Origin: Candidatus Neomarinimicrobiota bacterium
GTDB lineage: Bacteria > Fidelibacterota > Fidelibacteria > Fidelibacterales > Fidelibacteraceae
Reading direction: 5' to 3'
Length of the DNA stretch: 64,000 nucleotides
Assembly (NCBI GenBank): GCA_021157965.1
Contig: JAGGVO010000042.1
Location: 1 to 64,000 of the forward strand
Positions 1-9,270 of the stretch are shown in pieces. Both the position numbers and the translations under genes were made by a program. Numbering within the stretch: the first letter of the stretch is position 1; each line of letters opens with the position of its first letter. The notes under the pieces were generated by a model. It was not told the DNA's origin and ran no database searches. It saw only the letters and a list, made by a program, of their open reading frames with translations.

Positions 1-2270
1 AACGCGGGTTTTTCGGCATAGAACCCATTGGCTCCGACTTTCAGGTTCAATTCCCCCTGAGGTACCCAGAGGTCAAAATATCCGTTCTCGTCGGTCCAGA
101 TATGGTGGTCACCGTATTCATCATAATGCCATACAATGGCGCCACCGACAGGGTTCACGCCATCGGTAACCTGTCCCTGTACCCAGACATAACCGGTATC
201 CGAATGAGATGAAAGATAAATCTCATAATTATCAACAGGACCATCAATCCAAACATTGCCATACCAGGTATTGAATCCTTCTGCATTGACTGTAATATTA
301 TATCCTTCATAAGGTTTCAAGCCATCAAAATAGAAGTATCCGGCACCGTCTGTCGTGGTTCTGGCAAAGTACTCATAGCTTTCGATATCCACTACAGCAC
401 CACCTACGGGGAATCTATCATTATCATAGACATTCCCCTGAAAGTATACAAATTCCTCTGGAGATTTCAGAGCCATCGGATATTCCACCATGCCACCCTG
501 AGGAATAAAAAGGGTATCCACAAGAGCCGGCATATACCATTCATCGGGATAGTACGCTTCGATGATATACATCATACCACCAATGAGATCAAAATAGTAA
601 TTCCCATATTCATCCGTATAAGTCCAGTAATCATAAGTGTAATCTGTAGTGTATACATTGATTTCCGCATCGTAGAGTGGATAGCCAGTCTGATAATCTG
701 TAACGACACCGAAGAGGGCGGCGTCGGGTTCAATGATCTGAAAATCAATCCCGGATGAACCGGACATAACTTCAGGATAATAGTCAGGAACCGTCATAGG
801 ATCTTCATAATCATTACGGGATACCCAAACCCCATATCCATAAGACATGCCGTTCCAGTCATCAACATACACACAATCCAGCTCAGATGTTACAGGCACG
901 GCATAATCCCCGAATTCATCCACAGACGCAATGGAATATCCAAAGGGCCATTTATCTGCAATCACAGACAGATCTGTTAACGCATACTTGTCCGGAACAT
1001 TGAAAGAAACCGTTCCGCTTATAGCATCCTGAGGATACACATTGTAAAGCTGGATATCCAGGGTGACATCTGCATCCATGACATCGGCATAATACTGGCC
1101 CCAATAGGGGATGAGGTATTGTCCGGCCAGGTCTTCTTCGATGAATTCAATTTCCCACCAACCGGGCATCACCGGAATTTCATAATAACCCGTTGCATCT
1201 GTCGTGCCCATCACTTCATACATACCGTTATTGGCCAGCATCCGCACATTGGAGACTGGAAGCCCTTCTGTTGAAGTCACAAAACCGGATATGAAATAAG
1301 CCCCTTCAACCAGTGTAAAATCGGCAACAGGAGTCCCGGGGAGAAAAACCGTATAATACATGGGTTCGGCATACATGCCACCCGGAACCTGCCAGATATT
1401 CAGGGCAAAAACTGTCCATGGGCCGGGGAACATGTTCTCCGCTTCTTTTGGTATGGCCATGGAATAATTCCCGTTCTGATCAGTTTTTGTCAGGAAAACA
1501 ACCTCCGGTTCATCTTCGGATTTCGCATACATAGAATCAATGACACCTGGGAAAGCAACCATCAGAATATTCTGCACAGGATTCATCCCATCCGACACAT
1601 TGCCAGTAATAAAAGACGTTGCGCCTATGGGTTCCTCACAATAAGCCATTGCCAGGTCGTACATTTCAGTATTCATATCCATGACGACGATATAGATAGT
1701 GGCATTCTGAAGAGATATAAGAGGACCATCCTCTTCAAATTCCGTGGATATCGTCACTTCCCAAATACCGTCTCCGGGAGGTGTCATATCCATTTCATCC
1801 CCATCTTCAATCATGAAAACAAATTCCTCGCCTCCCATCTCCAAATGGGCAAAAGCATTCAGATCTGAGAATGAAAACACATTGTCCCCATCATCCACAA
1901 AGATCATAGTGCCTAATGGCCGGTCTGCCGTTACTGTCAGTGTAATACTGTCGCCAACAGCATAAATTGTTGTATCTGCGCCATTGATCTGTATAGAGAA
2001 ATCAATTGTGGATTTCTGCATGGAAATTCCGGACAAGTGATGTAACATCACATTTTCCTTCCATACATTCCGATCTCTCATCTGTTTCGGACTATGGGGC
2101 TTGTTCGCCGTTTCAGGGTGGTATTGATCCACCTTCAGCATCTGTGAAGACGGTCTTAAATTCTGTACGGCTTTCTGTGCCCGTACCTGCATTTGTTCGT
2201 CCGTCATACCGGCAAAGGTCATTCCGGCCAGTACGAAGAGACACATCAAAACAACAGCACATTTTCTCAT
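1..2270 (-). CDS. Large secreted multi-domain protein with carboxypeptidase-regulatory-like repeats (partial, 3' end off window)
   Basis: The frame is open from an ATG at 2270 to the left edge (756 codons visible, no stop). The start is preceded by a G-rich site (AGGGGG about 7 nt upstream). Residues 1-20 form a signal peptide ending in TFAG. From about residue 200 the protein is built of at least five beta-sandwich repeats of the CarboxypepD_reg / surface Ig-like type, each with a GxVxD...NGYY-like core, and it is very rich in Asp, Tyr and Gly. It is probably a surface or exported protein; a sorting tail, if any, lies beyond the window. The specific role is unknown. A TATAAT-like hexamer lies on this strand near 2310. 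Confidence 0.8.
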   Translation of the reverse strand, partial: MRKCAVVLMCLFVLAGMTFAGMTDEQMQVRAQKAVQNLRPSSQMLKVDQYHPETANKPHSPKQMRDRNVWKENVMLHHLSGISMQKSTIDFSIQINGADTTIYAVGDSITLTVTADRPLGTMIFVDDGDNVFSFSDLNAFAHLEMGGEEFVFMIEDGDEMDMTPPGDGIWEVTISTEFEEDGPLISLQNATIYIVVMDMNTEMYDLAMAYCEEPIGATSFITGNVSDGMNPVQNILMVAFPGVIDSMYAKSEDEPEVVFLTKTDQNGNYSMAIPKEAENMFPGPWTVFALNIWQVPGGMYAEPMYYTVFLPGTPVADFTLVEGAYFISGFVTSTEGLPVSNVRMLANNGMYEVMGTTDATGYYEIPVMPGWWEIEFIEEDLAGQYLIPYWGQYYADVMDADVTLDIQLYNVYPQDAISGTVSFNVPDKYALTDLSVIADKWPFGYSIASVDEFGDYAVPVTSELDCVYVDDWNGMSYGYGVWVSRNDYEDPMTVPDYYPEVMSGSSGIDFQIIEPDAALFGVVTDYQTGYPLYDAEINVYTTDYTYDYWTYTDEYGNYYFDLIGGMMYIIEAYYPDEWYMPALVDTLFIPQGGMVEYPMALKSPEEFVYFQGNVYDNDRFPVGGAVVDIESYEYFARTTTDGAGYFYFDGLKPYEGYNITVNAEGFNTWYGNVWIDGPVDNYEIYLSSHSDTGYVWVQGQVTDGVNPVGGAIVWHYDEYGDHHIWTDENGYFDLWVPQGELNLKVGANGFYAEKPA

Positions 2271-2351
2271 AATGTACCCCCTACTTTGTTCGTTATGGTT
2301 TATTATTATAATAGTTGTATTTTCATCTCAATGCAATACTGATTATAAAAA

Positions 2352-2367
2352 TGTGATACGCATCATA
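2352..2367. promoter_or_regulatory. Candidate Crp/Fnr-family operator
   Basis: TGTGA-N6-TCATA differs from the TGTGA-N6-TCACA Crp consensus at one position. It lies about 85 nt upstream of the start of the secreted repeat-protein gene and about 25 nt past the end of the transporter gene. A second Crp-like site occurs at 55603-55618. No Crp-family regulator is encoded in this window, so the assignment rests on the motif alone. Confidence 0.3.
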
Positions 2368-2391
2368 AACTCTTTAGTAAAAGGTTTTTAT

Positions 2392-3666
2392 TTAATCTGC
2401 GAGGTATTTTTTCGCCATGATTTCCCCTTCTGTGATATTCACCCGGGAAAGGAAATAAGCCCCGCCAATAAAGAGGAAGAGGATAGACAATATCCCCATT
2501 CTCTGGTTACCTGAAATATACCCGATGGTACCCATGAGGAAAGGGCCGACCACGGCGGCAAATTTTCCAAGCATATTGTAAAAGCCAAAGAATTCCGCTG
2601 ATTTTTCCTTGGGGATGATCCGTGTATACAGGCTCCGGCTCAGGGCTTGAATACCTCCCTGAAAAAGTCCGATACAGATGGCCAGAGCCAGGAAATGCCA
2701 GGATTGGTTCATAAAGTAGCCCAGAATTGTAATCAGGCAGTAGGCACAAATAGCCACCATAATGGCGGGTTTCACACCGATTTTCCGGGCAAACCAGCTA
2801 TAGGCAAGCGATCCGAAAAAGGCGACAAACTGGGTAATCAGCAAAGCTGAAATCAGAACACTGCTGTCAAATCCCAGAGAGTCCCCGTAACTCACGGCCA
2901 TCCGGATAATCGTATCCACCCCGTCGATATACAACCAGTAGGCAAAGAGAAAGAGTCCGACGACTTTAAGGTGCCGGATATGTCTGAAAGTACCTATTAA
3001 CTGGCGCCATCCCATTACAAAAGCCTTATGAAGCGGCACAGCATCTATAAGGCGGGGTTCTTTCACAAAGAGAAAGATAGGAATGGAAAAAACAGCCCAC
3101 CACACCGCAACGCTGAGAAACGAGAGTTTTATGGCAGTTGCTCCGTCGGGAATTCCAAAGAAATCAGGCTTTAGAAACATAAAAACATTCACGGCAAAAA
3201 GGAGTCCCCCGCCGATATATCCTATGGCAAACCCCAGGCTACTGACAAAATCCACCTTTTTTTCCGTCGCCACTCCCGGGAGAAGGGAATCATAAAAAAT
3301 ATTGCCTCCGGAAAACCCTACGGTACCCAGCACGTAGAGCAATGCGGCAAATTTCCACATTCCCTGGGCCACAAACCAGAGTCCGCCAGTCATTAAAACC
3401 CCTAAAAAAGCAAAAAGGAACAGAAATTTCTTCTTGGCAGTCCCCCGGTCTGCCACGGCTCCCAGAAAAGGGGCCAGAAGGGCCACGACAATAGATGCAA
3501 CCGAGTTTGCCCATCCCAGATACATGACACTCCGTGTAGGATTGGAAGGATCCGCCCAATACTGATTGAAAAAGAGAGGAAAAAATCCGGCCATCACCGT
3601 CGTTGCAAAAGCACTGTTGGCCCAGTCGTACAGAGCCCAGGATGCTATCGAGCGTTTTTCGTTCAT
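2392..3666 (-). CDS. MFS transporter, UMF1/Atg22-like family
   Basis: A 424-residue polytopic inner-membrane protein with about 12 hydrophobic segments. The N-terminal motif ALYDWANSAF (residues 10-19) is the hallmark of the UMF1 / vacuole-effluxer (Atg22-like) branch of the major facilitator superfamily. I chose the ATG at 3666 because AGGGGA lies 9-10 nt upstream; the open frame extends 17 codons further without a ribosome site. Members are predicted effluxers, often of amino acids, but the substrate cannot be read from sequence. It is followed in the same direction by the secreted repeat-protein gene. Confidence 0.85.
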   Translation of the reverse strand: MNEKRSIASWALYDWANSAFATTVMAGFFPLFFNQYWADPSNPTRSVMYLGWANSVASIVVALLAPFLGAVADRGTAKKKFLFLFAFLGVLMTGGLWFVAQGMWKFAALLYVLGTVGFSGGNIFYDSLLPGVATEKKVDFVSSLGFAIGYIGGGLLFAVNVFMFLKPDFFGIPDGATAIKLSFLSVAVWWAVFSIPIFLFVKEPRLIDAVPLHKAFVMGWRQLIGTFRHIRHLKVVGLFLFAYWLYIDGVDTIIRMAVSYGDSLGFDSSVLISALLITQFVAFFGSLAYSWFARKIGVKPAIMVAICAYCLITILGYFMNQSWHFLALAICIGLFQGGIQALSRSLYTRIIPKEKSAEFFGFYNMLGKFAAVVGPFLMGTIGYISGNQRMGILSILFLFIGGAYFLSRVNITEGEIMAKKYLAD

Positions 3667-3778
3667 CTCAGAATTCCCCTGTTTTAAATTTTTGAAATAT
3701 ACAACAGACAAAATCAAGTCACAAAATTAAAGTCCTCAACCAAGCCCGGTTTCCCGGAGAATAAATAGAAAGAATATA

Positions 3779-3807
3779 TTGCATGTCGCTTCAAATCCTA
3801 TTATAAT
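3779..3807 (+). promoter_or_regulatory. Sigma-70-type promoter for the ACP operon
   Basis: TTGCAT (3779-3784), a 17-bp spacer, then a perfect TATAAT (3802-3807). Transcription would begin near 3814, giving a leader of about 160 nt before the acyl carrier protein start. This rules out the longer open frame that begins at 3779, because its first codons overlap the promoter. Confidence 0.6.
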
Positions 3808-3973
3808 TTATTTAAATTTTGAAAACGGGGCTCTTATCTCGCACGTTCCGATAATTGACCCTCACCCTAAACAAAGATCCGTTGATTCAATCCTGTTATA
3901 TGCATGGGGGACATCTACAGACCCATCATTAAATATGCACCATAGCCGATATATCAACCAACAGGAGGAAAGA

Positions 3974-4216
3974 ATGGAAAAAAACGAGGTACAGGAACGG
4001 GTAAAGAAAGTCGTTGCCAACGTATTGAAAATGGATCCGGAAGAAATCTTTGATGATGCTAACTTCATCTTTGATCTGGGAGCGGATTCCATGCAGAGTC
4101 TGGAACTTGTTGCTGCTTTTGAAGAAGAATTCGACGTCGAATTGGATGAAGACAAGGCATTGTCAGTTCAGACGGTTGCCGATGCCGTGGAATTTATCTC
4201 ATCACATTTATCATAA
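3974..4216 (+). CDS. Acyl carrier protein
   Basis: An 80-residue acidic four-helix protein. The phosphopantetheine attachment motif is GADSMQSLEL with Ser39 as the modified residue; DSM replaces the usual DSL. AGGAGG stands 7 nt before the ATG. It would carry acyl groups as 4'-phosphopantetheine thioesters in the cytoplasm. No fatty-acid synthesis genes (fabD, fabG, fabF) adjoin it. It is instead followed after 30 nt by an ADP-forming acyl-CoA ligase gene, so it is probably a specialised rather than housekeeping ACP (inference). Confidence 0.93.
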   Translation: MEKNEVQERVKKVVANVLKMDPEEIFDDANFIFDLGADSMQSLELVAAFEEEFDVELDEDKALSVQTVADAVEFISSHLS

Positions 4217-4246
4217 GCGACATATTAATCAAACGGGGGAATCCTC

Positions 4247-6376
4247 ATGAAAAAGGATTTCAAGGCAAATCTGGATAAAATATTTTATCCGGATTCTGTA
4301 GCAGTTGTAGGAACAAATAAAGTTGTGGGAACAGTTCCACATGATATACTCAGAAATATACTGGATGCGGATTTCAACGGTGTTGTTTATCCTGTCAGTC
4401 CGCGTGAGCGTTTTATAGCCGGAATCAAAGCTTACAAATATGTGACGGATATTTCGGATTCAGTAGATCTGGCGATCATCGTCTTTCCTGCATCTGTCAT
4501 CCATCTGGCCCTTGAGCAGTGTGGTCAGAAGGGAATCAAAGCCGCTATTATCATATCAGCCGGTTTTAAAGAAGTCGGTGGAGAAGGCATTAAAAGGGAA
4601 AAGCAGGTCAAGGCCATTGCCGATAAATACGGGATGTCCATCATTGGTCCCAATTGCCTGGGTGTTATTAATACGGATGCCCGGTCCAAAATCAACGCCT
4701 CTTTTGCCCGCCGCATGCCGGAGGAGGGAACTATCGGGTTTTTGTCCCAAAGCGGAGCCTTATGTACCGCTGTCCTGGATTACGCCTATGCAAAACGCAT
4801 CGGATTTTCTAAATTTATTAGTTTTGGTAACAAGGCTGATGTAACAGAAATTGACCTTCTTTATTATCTAAAGGATGATCCAAAAACAAAGATTATCCTG
4901 ATGTACCTTGAAGAGGTCAAAGACGGTCCGGGACTGATGAAAGCAGCCCGTGAAGTAATTAAGGCCGGAAAACCGGTTTTGATTCTGAAATCGGGGCGAA
5001 CATCCGAAGGGGCCATTGCTGCTGCATCCCATACAGGTTCCATGGCCGGAAGCGATGAAGTGTGCGATGCCGCCTTTCGCCAGACAGGCATTATCCGATG
5101 CCAGGATGTCGATGAAATGTTCAATATTGCCATAGCTTTTGCCTATCAGCCCATCCCAAAATCCAGGCGGGTAGCTATTATCACCAACGCAGGGGGACCC
5201 GGTGTTCTCACAACAGATGCTGCGATACGTGACGGTCTGGAACTGGCAAAATTTTCTGATGAAACCACGGCCATCCTTAAAAAAAGCCTGCCGGCGACTG
5301 CAAATATTAAAAATCCGGTGGATGTTATTGGGGATGCAAGGGCGGACCGTTATAGTGTGGCCCTGTCAGCCGCATTTAAAGATCCGGCTGTGGACGGTGT
5401 TTTTGTCATTCTAACCCCTCAATCCATGACGGAAATCGACCTTATCGCCCGGGAAATTGCCAAGGTCGCTCACCATTACAACAAACCGGTCTACGCCTCT
5501 TTTATGGGGGAGGCAGATGTAGCTCAGGGCATCGATGTACTTCAGCGAAATAAAATCCCCCATTATACCCGGCCTGAATCCATGTGCCGGGCATTTGCAA
5601 CCGTATATCATTTCAACCAGGATCGGAAAGAAGTCCCAAAGCCGGCACCGGTATTTAAAGATGTGGATGATGCACGGGTAAATGAAATTATTCAGGAAGT
5701 GAAAAACGCAGGAAAACACTACCTGACAGAAGATCTCTCGGATGAACTGCTGAAAGCTTACGCTTTTCCGGTTGTCGAATCGGTTCTTGCCCGTTCTGAA
5801 GATGAAGCCGTTCAGAAGGCTGAATCCATGGGATATCCCGTGGTCATGAAAGTCGTATCCGATGAAATTATCCATAAATCGGAAGCCGGCGGCGTGATTC
5901 TGAATATCCGGTCTGATCAAGAGGTGAAAGAAGCCTATAAAACAATCCTGGAAAAGGCAAAACAATATGATTCCAACGCCAAAGTGAAGGGAGTCCTTAT
6001 CGAACAAATGATTTCAGATGGAGAAGAAGTGATTCTGGGACTCAACCGGGACAACAGTTTCGGTCCGGTCATTATGTTCGGTCTGGGCGGAATCTATGTG
6101 GAAGTCTTCAAGGATGTGAGTTTCCGGGTTGCTCCTCTGCAAACAAGTGATGTGGAGCATATGATTGAAGAAACCCGATCCTCCAGCATTCTTCACGGTG
6201 TACGTGGACACGGACCACGGGATCTGGATAAAGTTATAGAATGCATTCTCAGGCTTTCGCAACTGGCCGTGAATCATCCCGACATTCAGGAACTGGATAT
6301 TAACCCCCTCATCGTGCTGGACAAAAGTAAAGGCGTCTTTGTGGCTGATGCAAGAATAATGATAAAACAAGAATAA
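4247..6376 (+). CDS. Acetate/acyl-CoA ligase (ADP-forming), fused alpha-beta
   Basis: 709 residues in the order CoA-binding Rossmann domain (about 10-135), succinyl-CoA-ligase-like domains (about 150-460), then an ATP-grasp beta part (about 485-705). Both phosphohistidine relay sites are visible: His262 in ASHTGS and His543 in IIHKSEAGG. The family converts acyl-CoA + ADP + Pi to acid + CoA + ATP, a substrate-level phosphorylation step of amino-acid and pyruvate fermenters; whether it runs in the ATP-forming direction here is inferred. GGGG lies 10 nt before the start. The gene sits directly after an ACP gene and 18 nt before nagB. Acyl substrate range is not predictable. Confidence 0.92.
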   Translation: MKKDFKANLDKIFYPDSVAVVGTNKVVGTVPHDILRNILDADFNGVVYPVSPRERFIAGIKAYKYVTDISDSVDLAIIVFPASVIHLALEQCGQKGIKAAIIISAGFKEVGGEGIKREKQVKAIADKYGMSIIGPNCLGVINTDARSKINASFARRMPEEGTIGFLSQSGALCTAVLDYAYAKRIGFSKFISFGNKADVTEIDLLYYLKDDPKTKIILMYLEEVKDGPGLMKAAREVIKAGKPVLILKSGRTSEGAIAAASHTGSMAGSDEVCDAAFRQTGIIRCQDVDEMFNIAIAFAYQPIPKSRRVAIITNAGGPGVLTTDAAIRDGLELAKFSDETTAILKKSLPATANIKNPVDVIGDARADRYSVALSAAFKDPAVDGVFVILTPQSMTEIDLIAREIAKVAHHYNKPVYASFMGEADVAQGIDVLQRNKIPHYTRPESMCRAFATVYHFNQDRKEVPKPAPVFKDVDDARVNEIIQEVKNAGKHYLTEDLSDELLKAYAFPVVESVLARSEDEAVQKAESMGYPVVMKVVSDEIIHKSEAGGVILNIRSDQEVKEAYKTILEKAKQYDSNAKVKGVLIEQMISDGEEVILGLNRDNSFGPVIMFGLGGIYVEVFKDVSFRVAPLQTSDVEHMIEETRSSSILHGVRGHGPRDLDKVIECILRLSQLAVNHPDIQELDINPLIVLDKSKGVFVADARIMIKQE

Positions 6377-6394
6377 AAGAAAGGATGGGATGCT

Positions 6395-7204
6395 ATGCGT
6401 ATCTTGATCTACAATGATTATGATCATCTGAGTCAGTGGGTGGCCCACTATGTAGCCAGCAAAATCAACCAGGCTGAAAAGAAGGGAGACAAACCTTTTG
6501 TATTAGGACTTCCAACCGGTTCCTCTCCCATCGGGACCTATCAGGAATTGGTGAAACTCCATAAAGCAGGTAAAGTCTCCTTCAAAAATGTCATCACTTT
6601 CAATATGGATGAATATGTGGGTATTCCGGAAGATCATCCCCAGAGTTATCACTTTTTCATGTGGGATAACCTTTTCAAATATATCGATATCCCTAAAGAA
6701 AATGTGAATATCCTGAATGGAAATGCGGCGGATCTGGAAAAAGAGTGCTGTGATTATGAGCAAAAGATTAAGGATGCAGGCGGAATTGATCTTTTCCTGG
6801 GAGGAATCGGTCCGGATGGGCACATCGCTTTTAATGAACCGGGATCTTCGCTATCTTCCAAAACGCGGATTAAAACCCTTACCTATGATACCATTATGGC
6901 CAACTCGCGCTTTTTTGATAACGACGTGAACAAAGTCCCCAAAATGGCTCTGACGGTAGGTGTGGAAACGGTGATGGCGGCCCATGAAGTGCTGATTATT
7001 GTAAACGGTTATAAAAAAGCCCGGGCGCTCCAAAATGTGGTGGAAGAAGGAATAAATCACATGTGGACTGTGTCCATGCTTCAGATGCACCCCCACGGCA
7101 TTATTTGCTGCGACGAGGAAGCCACCATGGAACTGAAGGTGGGAACGGTGAAATATTTCAAGAATATTGAACACGATGCCCTTCATAATTTACCAAAAGT
7201 ATAG
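6395..7204 (+). CDS. nagB: Glucosamine-6-phosphate deaminase
   Basis: 269 residues, close to the usual NagB length. The catalytic residues fall at the same positions as in E. coli: Asp72 and Glu73 (NMDEY), Asp141, His143 and Glu148 ([11 protein letters not shown]). The phosphate-binding loop LPTGSSP is at 39-45. It converts glucosamine 6-phosphate to fructose 6-phosphate and ammonia in the cytoplasm. The gene sits in the ACP/ligase/DUF4954 operon with no nagA or transporter alongside. Its place between an acyl-CoA ligase and a hexapeptide-repeat protein is unusual. Confidence 0.96.
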   Translation: MRILIYNDYDHLSQWVAHYVASKINQAEKKGDKPFVLGLPTGSSPIGTYQELVKLHKAGKVSFKNVITFNMDEYVGIPEDHPQSYHFFMWDNLFKYIDIPKENVNILNGNAADLEKECCDYEQKIKDAGGIDLFLGGIGPDGHIAFNEPGSSLSSKTRIKTLTYDTIMANSRFFDNDVNKVPKMALTVGVETVMAAHEVLIIVNGYKKARALQNVVEEGINHMWTVSMLQMHPHGIICCDEEATMELKVGTVKYFKNIEHDALHNLPKV

Positions 7205-7218
7205 AATCAGGTAACACG

Positions 7219-9192
7219 ATGTTATATCGTAAACTCAAATCACAGGAAATCGGTCGTCTGAAAAAGCAGGGATGCTCCGCCGAATCCTGGGAAACCATTC
7301 TGGTTCATGAGCGCTTTACCCCGGAACGGATCCACAATGTCCGTTTTCAGGGAAAGGTGAGTCTCGGGATTTTTACTGAGGATCTTACCCTTCCGGACCG
7401 GGGAAGGCATCCTGCAGGTCTTTGGAATAGTACTTTGAAAGACTGCACTATCGGGGATAATGCCCTGATTTGCAATGTTCAGAATCTGTGCCGGTATGAG
7501 ATTTCTCATCACGCTGTTGTGGATTCGGTACAATCTTTGGCGGTGACAGGTGAAACCAGGTTTGGAAACGGGACGGAAATCGAGGTTCTCAATGAAGGCG
7601 GAGGTCGGGAGTTACTTATATACGACAAGCTCTCTGCACAAATTGCCTACATGCTGGCCCATTTTCGTCATCATGATGCTTTAATGGAAAAGCTGCAAAC
7701 CCTGATCCGAAATTACTGCAACGAAAAAACCTGCACCACGGGTTATGTGGGACCTTATGCCCAAATCCGGAACTGCCAGGTATTACGAAACATGGAAATC
7801 GGTGAAGGAGCTGAAGTCCTGGGAGCTCTCCTCCTGGAAGAGGGATCCCTGGCAGGATGCCGGGAAGATCCTGTGAAAATCGGTTCCGGCGTTATAGCCA
7901 AACACTTTATCGTGCAATCAGGATCCCATATCCGGGATGGGGTGCTGCTGGATAAGTGTTTTGTGGGACAGGGTGTCCGCCTGGGTAAGCAGTATTCTGC
8001 AGAAGGATCGGCTTTCTTTGCCAATTGTGAGGGATTCCACGGAGAAGCCGTCAGTGTCTTCGGCGGACCTTACACCGTCACCCATCACAAATCAACACTC
8101 ATGATTGCCGGTATGTTTTCCTTTTACAATGCAGGAAGCGGAACCAATCAAAGCAATCACATGTACAAACTGGGCCCATTGCATCAGGGAATCCTGGAAC
8201 GCGGTGTCAAAACCGGTTCACTCTCCTATATGCTCTGGCCCTGCAGGGTCGGTGCCTTCAGTGTGGTGACGGGAAAACACACGGGGAATTTTGATGCCGC
8301 AGATTTTCCCTTCTCCTATATCACAGCCGAAGCGGGAAAAAGCCAGCTTACTCCCGCCATGAATCTCTTTACCGTGGGAACCCGGCGGGATAGTGAAAAA
8401 TGGCCGGCGCGTGACCGCCGTAAAGATCCCCGGAAGTTCGATCAGATCCATTTTGATCTCTTCAATCCCCGAACCATCGGCAAAGTTTTAAATGCCATTT
8501 CAATCCTCCAGGAGCTGAATGAAAAAAGCAGAAAAGAACAGGAATTTGTCTCTTACAAGGGGTTGGTCATTAAACGGCTGTTGTTGAGAACAGGCGTCAA
8601 ATACTACAAAATAGCGGTGGCCATTTACCTGGGAGAAATCCTGTTGAAGCTTTTGAATCATGAAAAGACAGGGAAAACACTCAGGGAAGTTTTTACGGAA
8701 ATATCAGAGAATTCTGGTGACTCACCCGAAAAATGGTTTGATCTGGCTGGAATGCTGGTATCAGAAAAAGGTCTGAACAGATGTATTGATACGATATGCC
8801 GTGACGATACAGATTCAGTTGAAGCACTGCTTGCCATCCTGCAGAATACAGCCGCAAATTATAAAAAAGACAATCTGAGATGGTGGGCACAGGTCGTTAG
8901 GCAAACATTCGGAAAGTATCCGGAAAATCTGAATCGGGACCAGCTGAAGCTGATTCTGGAAGATTGGAAGAAGAATATTCTGAAACTGAACAACATGATT
9001 CTGAAGGATGCAGAAAAGGAATTTGATCCCACAAGCCGCATCGGCTACGGTCCGGATGGTGATGAAACGATTCAGCAGAAGGATTTCGAATCGGTTCGCG
9101 GAAGTTATGACGAAAACAAATTCGTAAAAGCGCTCCGAAATGAAAATGAAAAAGTGGAAACCCGTTTTCAGCAGGCACTAAAAAAACTATGA
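7219..9192 (+). CDS. DUF4954 family protein (left-handed beta-helix, sugar-nucleotidyltransferase-like)
   Basis: 657 residues, the usual size of the DUF4954 family known mainly from Bacteroidota and spirochaetes. The first ~430 residues contain hexapeptide-like strands (IGEGAEVLG, IGSGVIA and similar) and the conserved segment YTVTHHKSTLMIAGMFSFYN around residue 289. The C-terminal ~220 residues are helical and charged. The hexapeptide fold is shared with sugar-nucleotide acyl- and nucleotidyltransferases, but no function is established. It follows nagB by 14 nt, suggesting an amino-sugar connection (inference). It is the last gene before a strong terminator. Confidence 0.85.
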   Translation: MLYRKLKSQEIGRLKKQGCSAESWETILVHERFTPERIHNVRFQGKVSLGIFTEDLTLPDRGRHPAGLWNSTLKDCTIGDNALICNVQNLCRYEISHHAVVDSVQSLAVTGETRFGNGTEIEVLNEGGGRELLIYDKLSAQIAYMLAHFRHHDALMEKLQTLIRNYCNEKTCTTGYVGPYAQIRNCQVLRNMEIGEGAEVLGALLLEEGSLAGCREDPVKIGSGVIAKHFIVQSGSHIRDGVLLDKCFVGQGVRLGKQYSAEGSAFFANCEGFHGEAVSVFGGPYTVTHHKSTLMIAGMFSFYNAGSGTNQSNHMYKLGPLHQGILERGVKTGSLSYMLWPCRVGAFSVVTGKHTGNFDAADFPFSYITAEAGKSQLTPAMNLFTVGTRRDSEKWPARDRRKDPRKFDQIHFDLFNPRTIGKVLNAISILQELNEKSRKEQEFVSYKGLVIKRLLLRTGVKYYKIAVAIYLGEILLKLLNHEKTGKTLREVFTEISENSGDSPEKWFDLAGMLVSEKGLNRCIDTICRDDTDSVEALLAILQNTAANYKKDNLRWWAQVVRQTFGKYPENLNRDQLKLILEDWKKNILKLNNMILKDAEKEFDPTSRIGYGPDGDETIQQKDFESVRGSYDENKFVKALRNENEKVETRFQQALKKL

Positions 9193-9213
9193 TTAAACGG
9201 AAAAATCAATAAG

Positions 9214-9247
9214 CAAAAAAAGGCAGAAAAAACTCTGCCTTTTTTTA
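9214..9247. terminator. Bidirectional rho-independent terminator
   Basis: A 7-bp stem (AGGCAGA / TCTGCCT, 9221-9227 and 9234-9240) with a 6-nt loop, flanked by an A-run on the left and a T-run on the right. It can therefore serve both the DUF4954 operon and the convergent PpiD-like gene. Confidence 0.85.
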
Positions 9248-9270
9248 TTGTTCGTATCAGAAAATAATAA

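Noticed and set aside
3779-3973. Upstream extension of the acyl carrier protein frame
   Set aside because: It overlaps a good promoter and lacks a ribosome site; the ACP domain begins at 3974 behind AGGAGG.
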